Below, in pieces: positions 39,425 through 46,827 of a DNA stretch of 58,152 bases. The DNA is taken from positions 1 to 58,152 of the forward strand of contig JAFKGG010000368.1 of the NCBI GenBank assembly GCA_017307915.1, in the 5' to 3' direction. The notes beneath the pieces are model-generated. The model was not told the DNA's origin and made no database searches. It saw nothing but the letters and a program-made list of their open reading frames with translations. Origin of the DNA: Burkholderiales bacterium (lineage in GTDB: Bacteria; Pseudomonadota; Gammaproteobacteria; Burkholderiales; Burkholderiaceae_E). Numbering within the stretch: the first letter of the stretch is position 1; every line of letters starts with the position of its first letter. Position numbers and translations under genes: made by a program.

Positions 39425-40182
39425 GCGCCGCCAGAATCGTGCGACGGGCCGTATCGCCGTTGATCGTCCTGCTCAGCTGGGAGCTTGTCAGCCGCAGCGG
39501 CTTCGTCAATCCCCTGCTTTTGCCGCCACCGTCGCAGGTGCTTCGCGATCTCTACGGCCTGATTGCTTCAACGCAACTCTTCTCGGCCCTGTGGGCCAGC
39601 ATGAAGCGCGTGCTCAGCGGGTTCGCGATCGCGGTCGTCGTCGGCATCGCCATCGGAGTGCTGATGGCCAGTTCGAAGATCGCCGAGGATTTCATCGATC
39701 CACTGGTGGAGCTTCTCCGCCCGATTTCGCCGCTGGCCCTGTTCCCCCTGGCAATCCTCTGGTTCGGGATTGGCGACGCATCGAAGGTCTTCCTGATTGC
39801 GCTGTCGTGCTCGTTCCCCATCTTGTTGAACACCTATGCGGGCGTGAAGAGCGTCGATGCTGCCTTGATCCGGGCGGCCAGATCGCTTGGCGCAAGCCGG
39901 CTGGAAATCATCAAACAGGTGATCCTGCCCGGCAGCATTCCCAGCATGTTGACGGGCGTGCGGATCTCGTGGGGCATCGCGTTGATCGTGATCATCGCGA
40001 GCGAAATGGTCGGAGCGGTCAATGGTCTGGGCTTCATGGTTCTCGATGCGCAGCAGACGTTCCAGACCGAACGGCTGTTCTCCGGAATCATCGTGATCGC
40101 ACTGCTCGGTTATGGAACCGACCAGGGGCTGAGATGGCTGCGCAAGCGACTGGTTCCCTGGCATCAGGAATACCGCGTCTGA
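39421..40182 (+). CDS. ABC transporter permease (NitT/TauT type, GTG start)
   Basis: This is a 253-residue permease with about six membrane segments. It includes VVVGIAIGVLMASS, PISPLALFPLAILWFGIGDASKV, and the ATPase-contact loop AALIRAARSLGASRLEIIKQVILPGSIPSMLTG near residues 142-174, which contains the conserved Gly of the EAA region. The GTG start overlaps the ATPase stop by four bases, so the two subunits are made together. It forms the channel for the substrate of the Rieske oxygenase encoded next. Confidence 0.93.
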   Translation: MSAARIVRRAVSPLIVLLSWELVSRSGFVNPLLLPPPSQVLRDLYGLIASTQLFSALWASMKRVLSGFAIAVVVGIAIGVLMASSKIAEDFIDPLVELLRPISPLALFPLAILWFGIGDASKVFLIALSCSFPILLNTYAGVKSVDAALIRAARSLGASRLEIIKQVILPGSIPSMLTGVRISWGIALIVIIASEMVGAVNGLGFMVLDAQQTFQTERLFSGIIVIALLGYGTDQGLRWLRKRLVPWHQEYRV

Positions 40183-40236
40183 TCTGGTCGGGCCGATAGA
40201 CCCGTTAACTCACCCCATCTGTCAAAGAGTACATCG

Positions 40237-41433
40237 ATGTCTCGCAACGTCATTCAGTTCTATACCCCGCAGGATGTCCCGAAAACCCACTATCTGGACA
40301 ATCGGGTCTACTGGGACGAACAGCTCTTTCGCGAAGAGCAGGACAAGATCTTCTCGAAGGTCTGGAAGTTCGTTTGCCACGAGAGCGAGCTGCCCGAGAT
40401 CTACGACTACCGCACCGCGAGCGTGGCGAATACGTCTCTAGTGCTGGTTCGCGGCAAGGACCGGAAAGTTCGGGCCTTCGTCAATGCCTGTTCGCACCGG
40501 GGAATCGAAATCGTCCGCCAACCGCGAGGCAATGCGAGGCTGCTGGAGTGCATCTTCCATCGGTGGACCTACGACCCCACGACGGGCGAGCTGACGGGCG
40601 CGCCGCGCAAGGAGGCCTACGAGCAATGCAGCTTCGACCTGAAGAAGTGCGGGCTGCGGGAGATCCGGACCGAGAGCTACCTCGGGTTGGTCTTCGTCAA
40701 TCTGGACGACTCCGCCATTTCCCTGGCGGACTTCATCGGTAAAGGCCTGGAACTGCAAGAAGAGATTCTGGGGACGAGTGAGCTCGAGGTTTTCGACTAC
40801 TACGAGCAGATCCTGGATACGAACTGGAAGAACTGGCAAGAGACCAATATGGATCTCTATCATGAGTTCATGCACTTCGCAAACAGAAGGACCGGCCTCG
40901 CCGTCAAGGACTACTATCTGCGCCCCTGGCGGACCTACCCTCATGGTCACGTCGCGATCGAACGCTATCGCGCCGAGTACAGCAAGTACGCCGGATGGCA
41001 GGACCGGGATCAATCGATTCGGCTGCCGGGGCTCGACCCCAACGAGTTCCAACTGGTCAATATCTTTCCGGATCTGGCGATCAACGCGCGCGGCACGGTG
41101 ATCCGCATCGACTCGCAGATACCGATTTCCCCCGGCAAGACACTAGTTCAGTACCGCGGCCTCGGCGTCAAGGGAGACGACGCGCGCGAGCGCAGGCAGC
41201 GGGTCAGGGACTACACCTCGATATGGGGCCCCTTTGGCACGAACCTGGCCGAAGACACCTTGGCCACATCGCTGCACGCCAGGTCGATCGGGGGCGGCAA
41301 GGTGCCGTTCACTTATCTCACGCGCGAGGAGGGCGGCATGACTCAGGATGATCTGGGCATGCGAAGTTTCTATCGAGAGTGGGAACGACTGATGGGAAGA
41401 ATGGCGAGTGCGCCGATCGAGGAAGGCAGGTGA
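40237..41433 (+). CDS. Rieske aromatic-ring-hydroxylating oxygenase, alpha subunit
   Basis: This 398-residue catalytic subunit has the Rieske cluster ligands Cys85-X-His87 and Cys105-X2-His108 (ACSHRG and LECIFHRW). The mononuclear iron site is in NMDLYHEFMHF, with Asp206, His209 and His213. The two His are spaced HX3H; many relatives have HX4H or HX5H. The third, acidic ligand is probably in LAEDTLA near residue 345. The enzyme inserts O2 into an aromatic ring using electrons from a separate reductase, which is not encoded nearby. The beta subunit gene follows directly, then an extradiol dioxygenase, so the product should be, or become, a catechol. Confidence 0.92.
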   Translation: MSRNVIQFYTPQDVPKTHYLDNRVYWDEQLFREEQDKIFSKVWKFVCHESELPEIYDYRTASVANTSLVLVRGKDRKVRAFVNACSHRGIEIVRQPRGNARLLECIFHRWTYDPTTGELTGAPRKEAYEQCSFDLKKCGLREIRTESYLGLVFVNLDDSAISLADFIGKGLELQEEILGTSELEVFDYYEQILDTNWKNWQETNMDLYHEFMHFANRRTGLAVKDYYLRPWRTYPHGHVAIERYRAEYSKYAGWQDRDQSIRLPGLDPNEFQLVNIFPDLAINARGTVIRIDSQIPISPGKTLVQYRGLGVKGDDARERRQRVRDYTSIWGPFGTNLAEDTLATSLHARSIGGGKVPFTYLTREEGGMTQDDLGMRSFYREWERLMGRMASAPIEEGR

Positions 41434-41434
41434 A

Positions 41435-41896
41435 ATGAGTATGAAAAGCACACAACTGACCGAGTTCCTCTATCGGAACGCGGAACTCCTCGATCAGGAG
41501 CGATTCGATGACTGGCTCGCCCAGTGCGCGGAGAATTTCCACTATCGGATCACGACATTCAGCGACGAACTCGGACGCCAGATGGACTGGATGGACAAGG
41601 ACAAGGCCGGGATGACGCAGGTTCTCACGAACGCGAACAAGCATGAGCGATACACCGGCCGGCTCAGGCGGCATCTTTCGATGCCCCGGATCGATGTCGA
41701 GCCGGGCGGCCAGGGCCTGCACGTGAGCACGGCTCTGGCCACCTATCACACCGAGGTGAATGGCGTGACCTCGCTCTACGCCATCGGTTCCTACATTGAC
41801 GAGATCAGGGAAATCGACGGGCGGTTCGCACTGGCCAGCCGGGTCGTGCAACTCGACACGCGCAGGCTCGCATTCGGCCCCCACGTTCCGCTCTGA
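41435..41896 (+). CDS. Rieske oxygenase small (beta) subunit
   Basis: This 153-residue protein starts MSMKSTQLTEFLYRNAELLD and shows DDWLAQCAENFHYRI near residues 25-39. RLRRHLSMPRIDVE lies mid-protein, and the C-terminal FALASRVVQLDTRRLAF is the NTF2-like beta-subunit pattern (usually about 160-190 residues, so slightly short). It is structural and may tune substrate specificity of the alpha3beta3 complex. The ATG lies one base after the alpha TGA; a second Met two codons on is possible. The typical C-terminal RRxxLD element is present as TRRLAF. Confidence 0.88.
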   Translation: MSMKSTQLTEFLYRNAELLDQERFDDWLAQCAENFHYRITTFSDELGRQMDWMDKDKAGMTQVLTNANKHERYTGRLRRHLSMPRIDVEPGGQGLHVSTALATYHTEVNGVTSLYAIGSYIDEIREIDGRFALASRVVQLDTRRLAFGPHVPL

Positions 41897-41906
41897 TTGA
41901 ACCGCG

Positions 41907-42866
41907 ATGACTGTCGCCGCCATTTGCTGTTCACACAGCCCGCTCATGCTCGGTTTCTATGAACCGTCCGACAAGCATGCGGAGTTCAGCGTTCGCGCCT
42001 CCTTCGCCCGGCTTGCGGACTGGGTGAGCGCGCTCGACCCCGAGCTTGTCGTCGTCTTCGGGCCCGATCACTACAACGGATTCTTCTACGAGCTGATGCC
42101 GCCTTTCTGTCTCGGCATTCGGGCCGAGGCGTCGAGCGACTGGGACATTCAGCCTGGCCCGTTGCAGGTGCCGGAAGCTCTGGCGGTGGCTTGCCTCGAG
42201 CATGTCCGCGCAGCCGATGTCGACCTGGCCGCTTCCTGGAAGATGACCGTCGACCACGGCACGACGATTCCGCTGAACTATCTGGCTGGCGCCCTAGACC
42301 GGTATCCGGTGCTGCCGATCGTCGTCAACTGTGTGGCGCCGCCGCTGCCTTCGTTCAGGCGCTGCCGCGCACTGGGGCAGGCGGTCGGCTCTTTTCTGGC
42401 GAAGACCGGAAAGCGGGTGCTCATCCTCGGCTCCGGCGGCTTGTCGCACGACCCGCCAACCCCCAGGCTGGCCGAGTTGCCGCCTGGCGACGCTCATCTA
42501 CTGATCGAGCGACGCAGGCCGACCCGCAACGAGTACGACCAGCGGCAGGCGCGCGTGGTTCGGATGACGCAGGCGATGCTGGTCGGCCAAGGGCACTGCC
42601 TGCCGCCGGACCCGGACTGGGATCTCGCCGTGCTCGACCATCTGCGCGACAAGGATCTCGCCTGGTTCGATGGCCTGCAAGACAAGGAGGTCTGGCGCCT
42701 GGGCGGGCATGGCGGCGGCGAGGTGCGCTGCTGGGTGGCCGCAGCCGCGGCCATGGCCGCCTGCGGCGACTATCAGCCGACCGTCGAGTGCTATCAAACG
42801 ATCCCGGAGTGGCTGACCGGAATGGGCCTGATGAGATTCGAGTCCATTCGGGGAGAAGCGTCTTGA
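41907..42866 (+). CDS. mhpB: MhpB-like type II extradiol (LigB-family) dioxygenase
   Basis: This 319-residue protein matches 2,3-dihydroxyphenylpropionate 1,2-dioxygenase (MhpB) in length and motifs. CCSHSPLM lies at residues 7-14 and FGPDHYNGFF at 51-60. His117 in TVDHGTTIPL and His181 in SGGLSHDPP are close to the MhpB catalytic His positions I recall (115 and 179). It opens a catechol ring next to the hydroxyls using Fe(II). It follows the Rieske beta gene by 10 bases and its stop overlaps the start of the hydrolase gene. The catechol need not be the phenylpropionate one; the substrate is set by the oxygenase, which is uncharacterised. Confidence 0.87.
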   Translation: MTVAAICCSHSPLMLGFYEPSDKHAEFSVRASFARLADWVSALDPELVVVFGPDHYNGFFYELMPPFCLGIRAEASSDWDIQPGPLQVPEALAVACLEHVRAADVDLAASWKMTVDHGTTIPLNYLAGALDRYPVLPIVVNCVAPPLPSFRRCRALGQAVGSFLAKTGKRVLILGSGGLSHDPPTPRLAELPPGDAHLLIERRRPTRNEYDQRQARVVRMTQAMLVGQGHCLPPDPDWDLAVLDHLRDKDLAWFDGLQDKEVWRLGGHGGGEVRCWVAAAAAMAACGDYQPTVECYQTIPEWLTGMGLMRFESIRGEAS

Positions 42867-43735
42867 AATCGAATACCGACATGACCGGCTACGCACGGTC
42901 GGGCGAACTGAAGATCTTCTACCGGCGCTTTGGCGGCAACCGGGGCATGCCGATCGTGATCGTCCACGGCTTGTCCTATTTCTCGTATGACTGGATCGGC
43001 ATCGCCAGCGCGCTCGCGTCCAAGCGGCCCGTGGTGGCCATCGATATGAGGGGATTCGGCGAATCCGACTGGTCCGTACCGGGCAACTATTCTCCCGAGG
43101 CCAACAGCGCTGACCTGATTGCGGTTCTGGATGCGCTGGGCTGGCAGCAAGCGGCTCTGCTCGGGCATTCGATGGGCGGCAGGCACTGCACCTACTGCGC
43201 TTTCGCCAACAAGGAGCGAGTCGCCGGCCTGATCTCCGTCGACTTCGCGCCGGCCGTAGCACCGGCAGGAAGTGCCCGCGTGGCCAGTTTCGTCGGCAAC
43301 ACACCGGACCACTTTCGAACGGTGGAAGACGCCATGACCTACCTCAACGAGGACTCGCACACCTCAGTCAGCGAGCAGGCGCGGTCTCGTTTGGGGATGT
43401 ATCTGAAAGAGACCGACAAGGGCCTCGCGATAAAGCGGGATCCCTACTTCAAGGCGTACTTCAAGCAAATCCTGGAAACCGGAAAAAGACCGCCTCAGGC
43501 CATCGATTTCTGGGCTGTGCTGCGCTCGGTGAGCTGTCCAACGCTGATCGTGCGTGGGACGGAGTCGGACATGTTCTCTGCCGACATCGCCGCCAAGTTG
43601 CGGAGCGATGTTCCGGCTGCACAACTGGTGGAGATCACGGCGGGACACAACATCCCTGGCGAGGCTCCTGAACAGTTGATCGAGGTCGTGGATTCTTTCA
43701 TGGCTGATGTCGATCATCGGTCGAATTCCCACTAA
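42863..43735 (+). CDS. MhpC-like meta-fission product hydrolase (TTG start)
   Basis: This is an alpha/beta hydrolase with VIVHGLSYFSYDW at residues 32-44, nucleophile Ser103 in GHSMGG, Asp236 in GTESDMF and His262 in AGHNIPGE, a complete triad. It probably cleaves the C-C bond of the ring-fission product made by the MhpB-like enzyme, or an ester or amide bond. The start is interesting: a TTG overlaps the upstream stop (TTGA) with GGGGAGAAG just before it, giving 290 residues. An ATG six codons later is the alternative. Longer readings pass through the MhpB-like gene in another frame and are not real. Confidence 0.85.
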   Translation: MKSNTDMTGYARSGELKIFYRRFGGNRGMPIVIVHGLSYFSYDWIGIASALASKRPVVAIDMRGFGESDWSVPGNYSPEANSADLIAVLDALGWQQAALLGHSMGGRHCTYCAFANKERVAGLISVDFAPAVAPAGSARVASFVGNTPDHFRTVEDAMTYLNEDSHTSVSEQARSRLGMYLKETDKGLAIKRDPYFKAYFKQILETGKRPPQAIDFWAVLRSVSCPTLIVRGTESDMFSADIAAKLRSDVPAAQLVEITAGHNIPGEAPEQLIEVVDSFMADVDHRSNSH

Positions 43736-43745
43736 GGAAAAGCGA

Positions 43746-44873
43746 ATGGATAACCAGATCAGTGATCCGGGCCGGCGAGAGGCCATGAAGAGAACGCTGG
43801 CCGCCGCGGTGGGAACGGCGGGTTACGCCGCCTGGCCGGCCGCGCACGCTGCCGATTCCCTCAAGATCGGGTATCTGCCGGTGAACGTCATGCTGCCTTT
43901 GTACAGCGAAAAGGCCCGCTTCTGGTCTGATGCGGGCCTCGACGTGGAGTTGTTCCGTGCGCAGGGCGGCCCGGCGATCCTGCAGGCGCTCCTCGCCGGC
44001 GCCATTCCTGTTGGCGACATCGGAATCGCACCCGCCGTTGTCGCGGCAAGCCGCAAGTTGCCGCTCTATTTTCTGACGATGGCGAGTGTCTGTACGCCGG
44101 ATCACCCGCTGGACCGGATCATGGTGAGGAAGGACTCGCCGATCAAGCATTTTCGCGATCTCAAGGGAAAGACGCTGGCCATCGTGCAGAAAGGTACCCA
44201 GCCGGACGCCGCGCTGGTGGCCGCGGAGAAGGTCTACGGGCTGAAGAAATCCGATATCAACCTGCTGCCGGTTCCGTATCCGAACATGGCACAGGTGCTC
44301 GATCAGAAGCAGGTGGATGCGATCTACCCGTTTCCTCCGGCCGATACGATGGCCGAAGTTCAGTTCGAAGCAAGAACGATTGCGGAGACCACGGATTTCA
44401 TTCCCTACGTCGGATTCACCACCCTGGCGGTTCGCCGGGACTATGCGGACGCCAACCCCGCAATCATCCGCAAACTGGTCAAGGGCGCAATCCTGGGGCA
44501 GCGCTGGATCAACAACAACGCCAAGGACGCGCTGGCCGTAGCCAATGCGGCATTGAACATTCCGCCGCCGATTGCCGGCCGCGTGCGTTCAGCCTATTGG
44601 TCACTCAATGCGCTGCCGGTCATGGCCAACGTCTGGCACTTCTACGAACTGCAAGTGGCAGGCGGAATCATCCAGCCGGTGCCGGATGTCGAAGCCATGA
44701 TGAAGTCCTACTTCGTGGACCCGGTCCTGAAATTCACCCTGCCTGCGGCCCAGGAGCTCGGAATGCTGCCGGACCCCGTCGTCAAACGCATGCTGACCGC
44801 GAGCTATCCCATGCTGAAGAATCCGGCCGAGGCCTATCACATGGCCTGGGACAAGGAGTTGCTGAAGGGCTGA
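43746..44873 (+). CDS. ABC transporter substrate-binding protein (NitT/TauT, NMT1 type)
   Basis: This 375-residue secreted binding protein starts MDNQISDPGRREAMKRTLAA, with a signal region ending near HAAD. It shows LKIGYLPVNVMLPLYSEKARFWSDAGLDVEL near the start of the mature protein, and the domain-2 segment KHFRDLKGKTLAIVQKGT. AAGGAAAAG lies upstream of the ATG at 43746; the GTG-less longer frame is inside the hydrolase gene. It completes the importer whose ATPase and permease are encoded first in the operon, five genes away. The ligand is expected to be the aromatic acid or amide attacked by the Rieske oxygenase. Confidence 0.9.
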   Translation: MDNQISDPGRREAMKRTLAAAVGTAGYAAWPAAHAADSLKIGYLPVNVMLPLYSEKARFWSDAGLDVELFRAQGGPAILQALLAGAIPVGDIGIAPAVVAASRKLPLYFLTMASVCTPDHPLDRIMVRKDSPIKHFRDLKGKTLAIVQKGTQPDAALVAAEKVYGLKKSDINLLPVPYPNMAQVLDQKQVDAIYPFPPADTMAEVQFEARTIAETTDFIPYVGFTTLAVRRDYADANPAIIRKLVKGAILGQRWINNNAKDALAVANAALNIPPPIAGRVRSAYWSLNALPVMANVWHFYELQVAGGIIQPVPDVEAMMKSYFVDPVLKFTLPAAQELGMLPDPVVKRMLTASYPMLKNPAEAYHMAWDKELLKG

Positions 44874-44879
44874 CGCGCG

Positions 44880-45383
44880 CTATGCGGGAGCGATGGTGCC
44901 GGTTTTCAGCAGCTCGTCCCGAAGTTCATTGAGAATTGCGCAGAAGACTGACGCAGGCAGGGAGGTTGTCGGCAGTTCAACCCCGATGCTATGCGTCAGT
45001 CGAAGCCCGTCGGTTGCGCGCAGGGCGAGTTGCAGTCCGCCGTTCTGAGCAAACTTGGCCCGAATGGCGCGACCGATCATCCGGTGGTGTGCATCAGACC
45101 CATAAGCCACCTGCTCGCCGTTCCACCAGGCGAACGCTCTGTCGGCCTTGTCGCCAAAGTGCTTCGCCTCCCAGCCGTGAGCGAGAAACGCCTCCGCTCT
45201 GTCCGCCGTTCCCGGGGGGAACTTGATACCCTGGACGAACCCTTCGACGGATGCGAGCGTCACACCGTCCAGGACGAACGGGAAGAGCGGGAAATTCGCA
45301 AGTGCACAAGCTCGCCAATCCGCAGACGTGGCGTGAACGTTCAGTTCGGTCTGCGCTTCGTCCTGGGGCGGATATGTGGTCAT
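44880..45383 (-). CDS. NADAR/YbiA-like protein
   Basis: This 167-residue protein resembles the NADAR (YbiA, DUF1768) family. LANFPLFPFVLDGVTLASVEGF at residues 28-49 corresponds to the SNF..F.LDG..Y.SVEH segment, with Glu47 at the position of the conserved Glu. IGRAIRAKFAQNGGLQLALRAT at 103-124 and FCAILNELRDEL near the C-terminus match the last helices. NADAR proteins are N-glycosidases that act on riboflavin intermediates or remove ADP-ribose from guanine. The region between residues 80 and 102 has an unusual WWNGEQVAYGSDAHH insertion. It is convergent with the ABC receptor gene. Family assignment is by motif only. Confidence 0.65.
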   Translation of the reverse strand: MTTYPPQDEAQTELNVHATSADWRACALANFPLFPFVLDGVTLASVEGFVQGIKFPPGTADRAEAFLAHGWEAKHFGDKADRAFAWWNGEQVAYGSDAHHRMIGRAIRAKFAQNGGLQLALRATDGLRLTHSIGVELPTTSLPASVFCAILNELRDELLKTGTIAPA

Positions 45384-45493
45384 GCTTCGAATTGATGGGG
45401 TGGTTGCCGAGACTCAAGCATATATCGGCGACAAGCCTTGCACCTGAACGATTCTGATTGCGAACGGAACTATTGCGCGTCTGGCACGGACCA

Positions 45494-45808
45494 CTAGTCG
45501 AAGCGGGTAACGGTTCCGGTTTGGTTGTCCAGCATCACCACCAGATCGTAGTACGTGATCGTGACGGACGCCCCGGTCTGCCGCTCCTTTTCGGCAATCC
45601 ATTCCGCGTTGTGCGCCGCACGGGCCGCTTCACGGTTGGGCCAGATATAGAAACCGGCGCCGTGGCGATTGTCTTCACTGACGAGAAAGTGCTTGCGGAT
45701 CAGATCCGGGTCCGCCTGCCAGCGCGGGACGACCGCCATCGCGCCTTCCATGACCTCGGTGCGCGTGGTTCCCGGAACATGGGTGAATGTGACCAACTCG
45801 GCAATCAT
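45494..45808 (-). CDS. Small YdhR/antibiotic-biosynthesis-monooxygenase-like protein
   Basis: This 104-residue protein has a ferredoxin-like alpha+beta barrel pattern: MIAELVTFTHVPGTTRTEV, then DLIRKHFLVSEDNRHGAGFYIWPNREAARAAHN with the typical aromatic-rich strand, and VTITYYDLVVMLDNQTG at the end. YdhR-like proteins are small dimers with no cofactor; the function is unknown. AGGTGG lies before the Met at 45808. The Bug gene upstream stops 35 bases away, so this gene may belong to that leftward run (decarboxylase, dehydrogenase, Bug, this gene). The 110 bases between it and the NADAR-like gene hold nothing recognisable. Confidence 0.7.
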   Translation of the reverse strand: MIAELVTFTHVPGTTRTEVMEGAMAVVPRWQADPDLIRKHFLVSEDNRHGAGFYIWPNREAARAAHNAEWIAEKERQTGASVTITYYDLVVMLDNQTGTVTRFD

Positions 45809-45843
45809 GTGTGTCCACCTGAAAGATTTAGACTTCGGACCCA

Positions 45844-46812
45844 CTACTCGATCTTGATGCCGCGGCTGCGAATGACCGCCCCGAAGCGTTTCAGATCGTC
45901 GGCCCCCTTCTTCCCGAACTGTTCAGGCGTCATGGGTACCGGCACGTTGCCCATCTTGAGGATGCCATCGCGGATGGAAGGCATGCTCAGCGCCTTGCGC
46001 ACCTCTGCATTCAAGCGCAGGATGATTTCCTGCGGCGTGCCTGCCGGCGCGTAAAGGCCGAACACGGCATCGGCGTCCAGGCCCTTCAATCCCAGTTCTT
46101 CCAATGTCGGCGTGTCCGGCAACAAAGGAGAACGCTGCGGGCTCGCGACGGCCAGCATGCGCAGCTTGCCGCTCTGTACGTAGGGGATGCTGATCCCCGG
46201 GTCGAACAGGAACTGCACCTCTCCCCCGATCAGTCCGGTCAGTGCGGGGGCGCCGCCGCGATAGGGCACGTGCACCGACGGAGCGCCGACCATGTCGAGC
46301 ATCATTTCCGCGGCCAGATGGGGCGAGCTGCCGTTGCCCGGTGAGCCGAACGACCATCTGCTGCCGCTGTCCTTGAGCTTGTCGACCAGGCTCTTGAAGT
46401 CGCGCACGCCGCTCTCGGCATTCACCACCAGGTAGAACGGAACGCGGGCGACGGCAGCGACCGGCACGATGTCCTTGGCCGGATCGAATGGCATCTTCGC
46501 GTACAGGTGCGGATTGATCGACACCATGCCGCCCGAACCCATCAACAGCGTATAGCCATCGGGGGATGACTTGGCGACGATGCTGCCGCCGATGTTGCCG
46601 CCGGCACCCGCCTTGTTCTCGACCACGACGGGTTGCCCAAGGGCTTCCTGCAATGGAGCGCTGATGAGGCGCGCCAGCAGATCGGCAACCCCTCCGGGCG
46701 GGAAGCTGACGACGATCCGGATCGGACGATCGGGCCAGTGCTGCGCCTGCGCCGAGGCGGTCGGCATCCATGCAGCCAGGAGTGCTGCCAATGCAGCAAG
46801 AAGGAATCTCAT
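45844..46812 (-). CDS. Bug/TctC-family periplasmic solute receptor
   Basis: This 322-residue receptor starts MRFLLAALAALLAAWMPTA, with a signal peptide ending near SAQAQ. Then come HWPDRPIRIVVSFPPGGVADLLAR, NKAGAGGNIGGSIVAK and VPYRGGAPALTGLIGGEV. It lies 15 bases after the aldehyde dehydrogenase gene, with a GGGAGACGAGAG-like ribosome-binding site before its ATG. It probably binds the aromatic alpha-keto or hydroxy acid handled by the decarboxylase and dehydrogenase. Confidence 0.93.
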   Translation of the reverse strand: MRFLLAALAALLAAWMPTASAQAQHWPDRPIRIVVSFPPGGVADLLARLISAPLQEALGQPVVVENKAGAGGNIGGSIVAKSSPDGYTLLMGSGGMVSINPHLYAKMPFDPAKDIVPVAAVARVPFYLVVNAESGVRDFKSLVDKLKDSGSRWSFGSPGNGSSPHLAAEMMLDMVGAPSVHVPYRGGAPALTGLIGGEVQFLFDPGISIPYVQSGKLRMLAVASPQRSPLLPDTPTLEELGLKGLDADAVFGLYAPAGTPQEIILRLNAEVRKALSMPSIRDGILKMGNVPVPMTPEQFGKKGADDLKRFGAVIRSRGIKIE

Positions 46813-46827
46813 CTCTCGTCTCCCTGC

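Noticed and set aside
42191-42862. Long upstream extension of the MhpC-like hydrolase
   Set aside because: The extension is an out-of-frame reading of the MhpB-like gene; the hydrolase domain begins only after the TTG at 42863.
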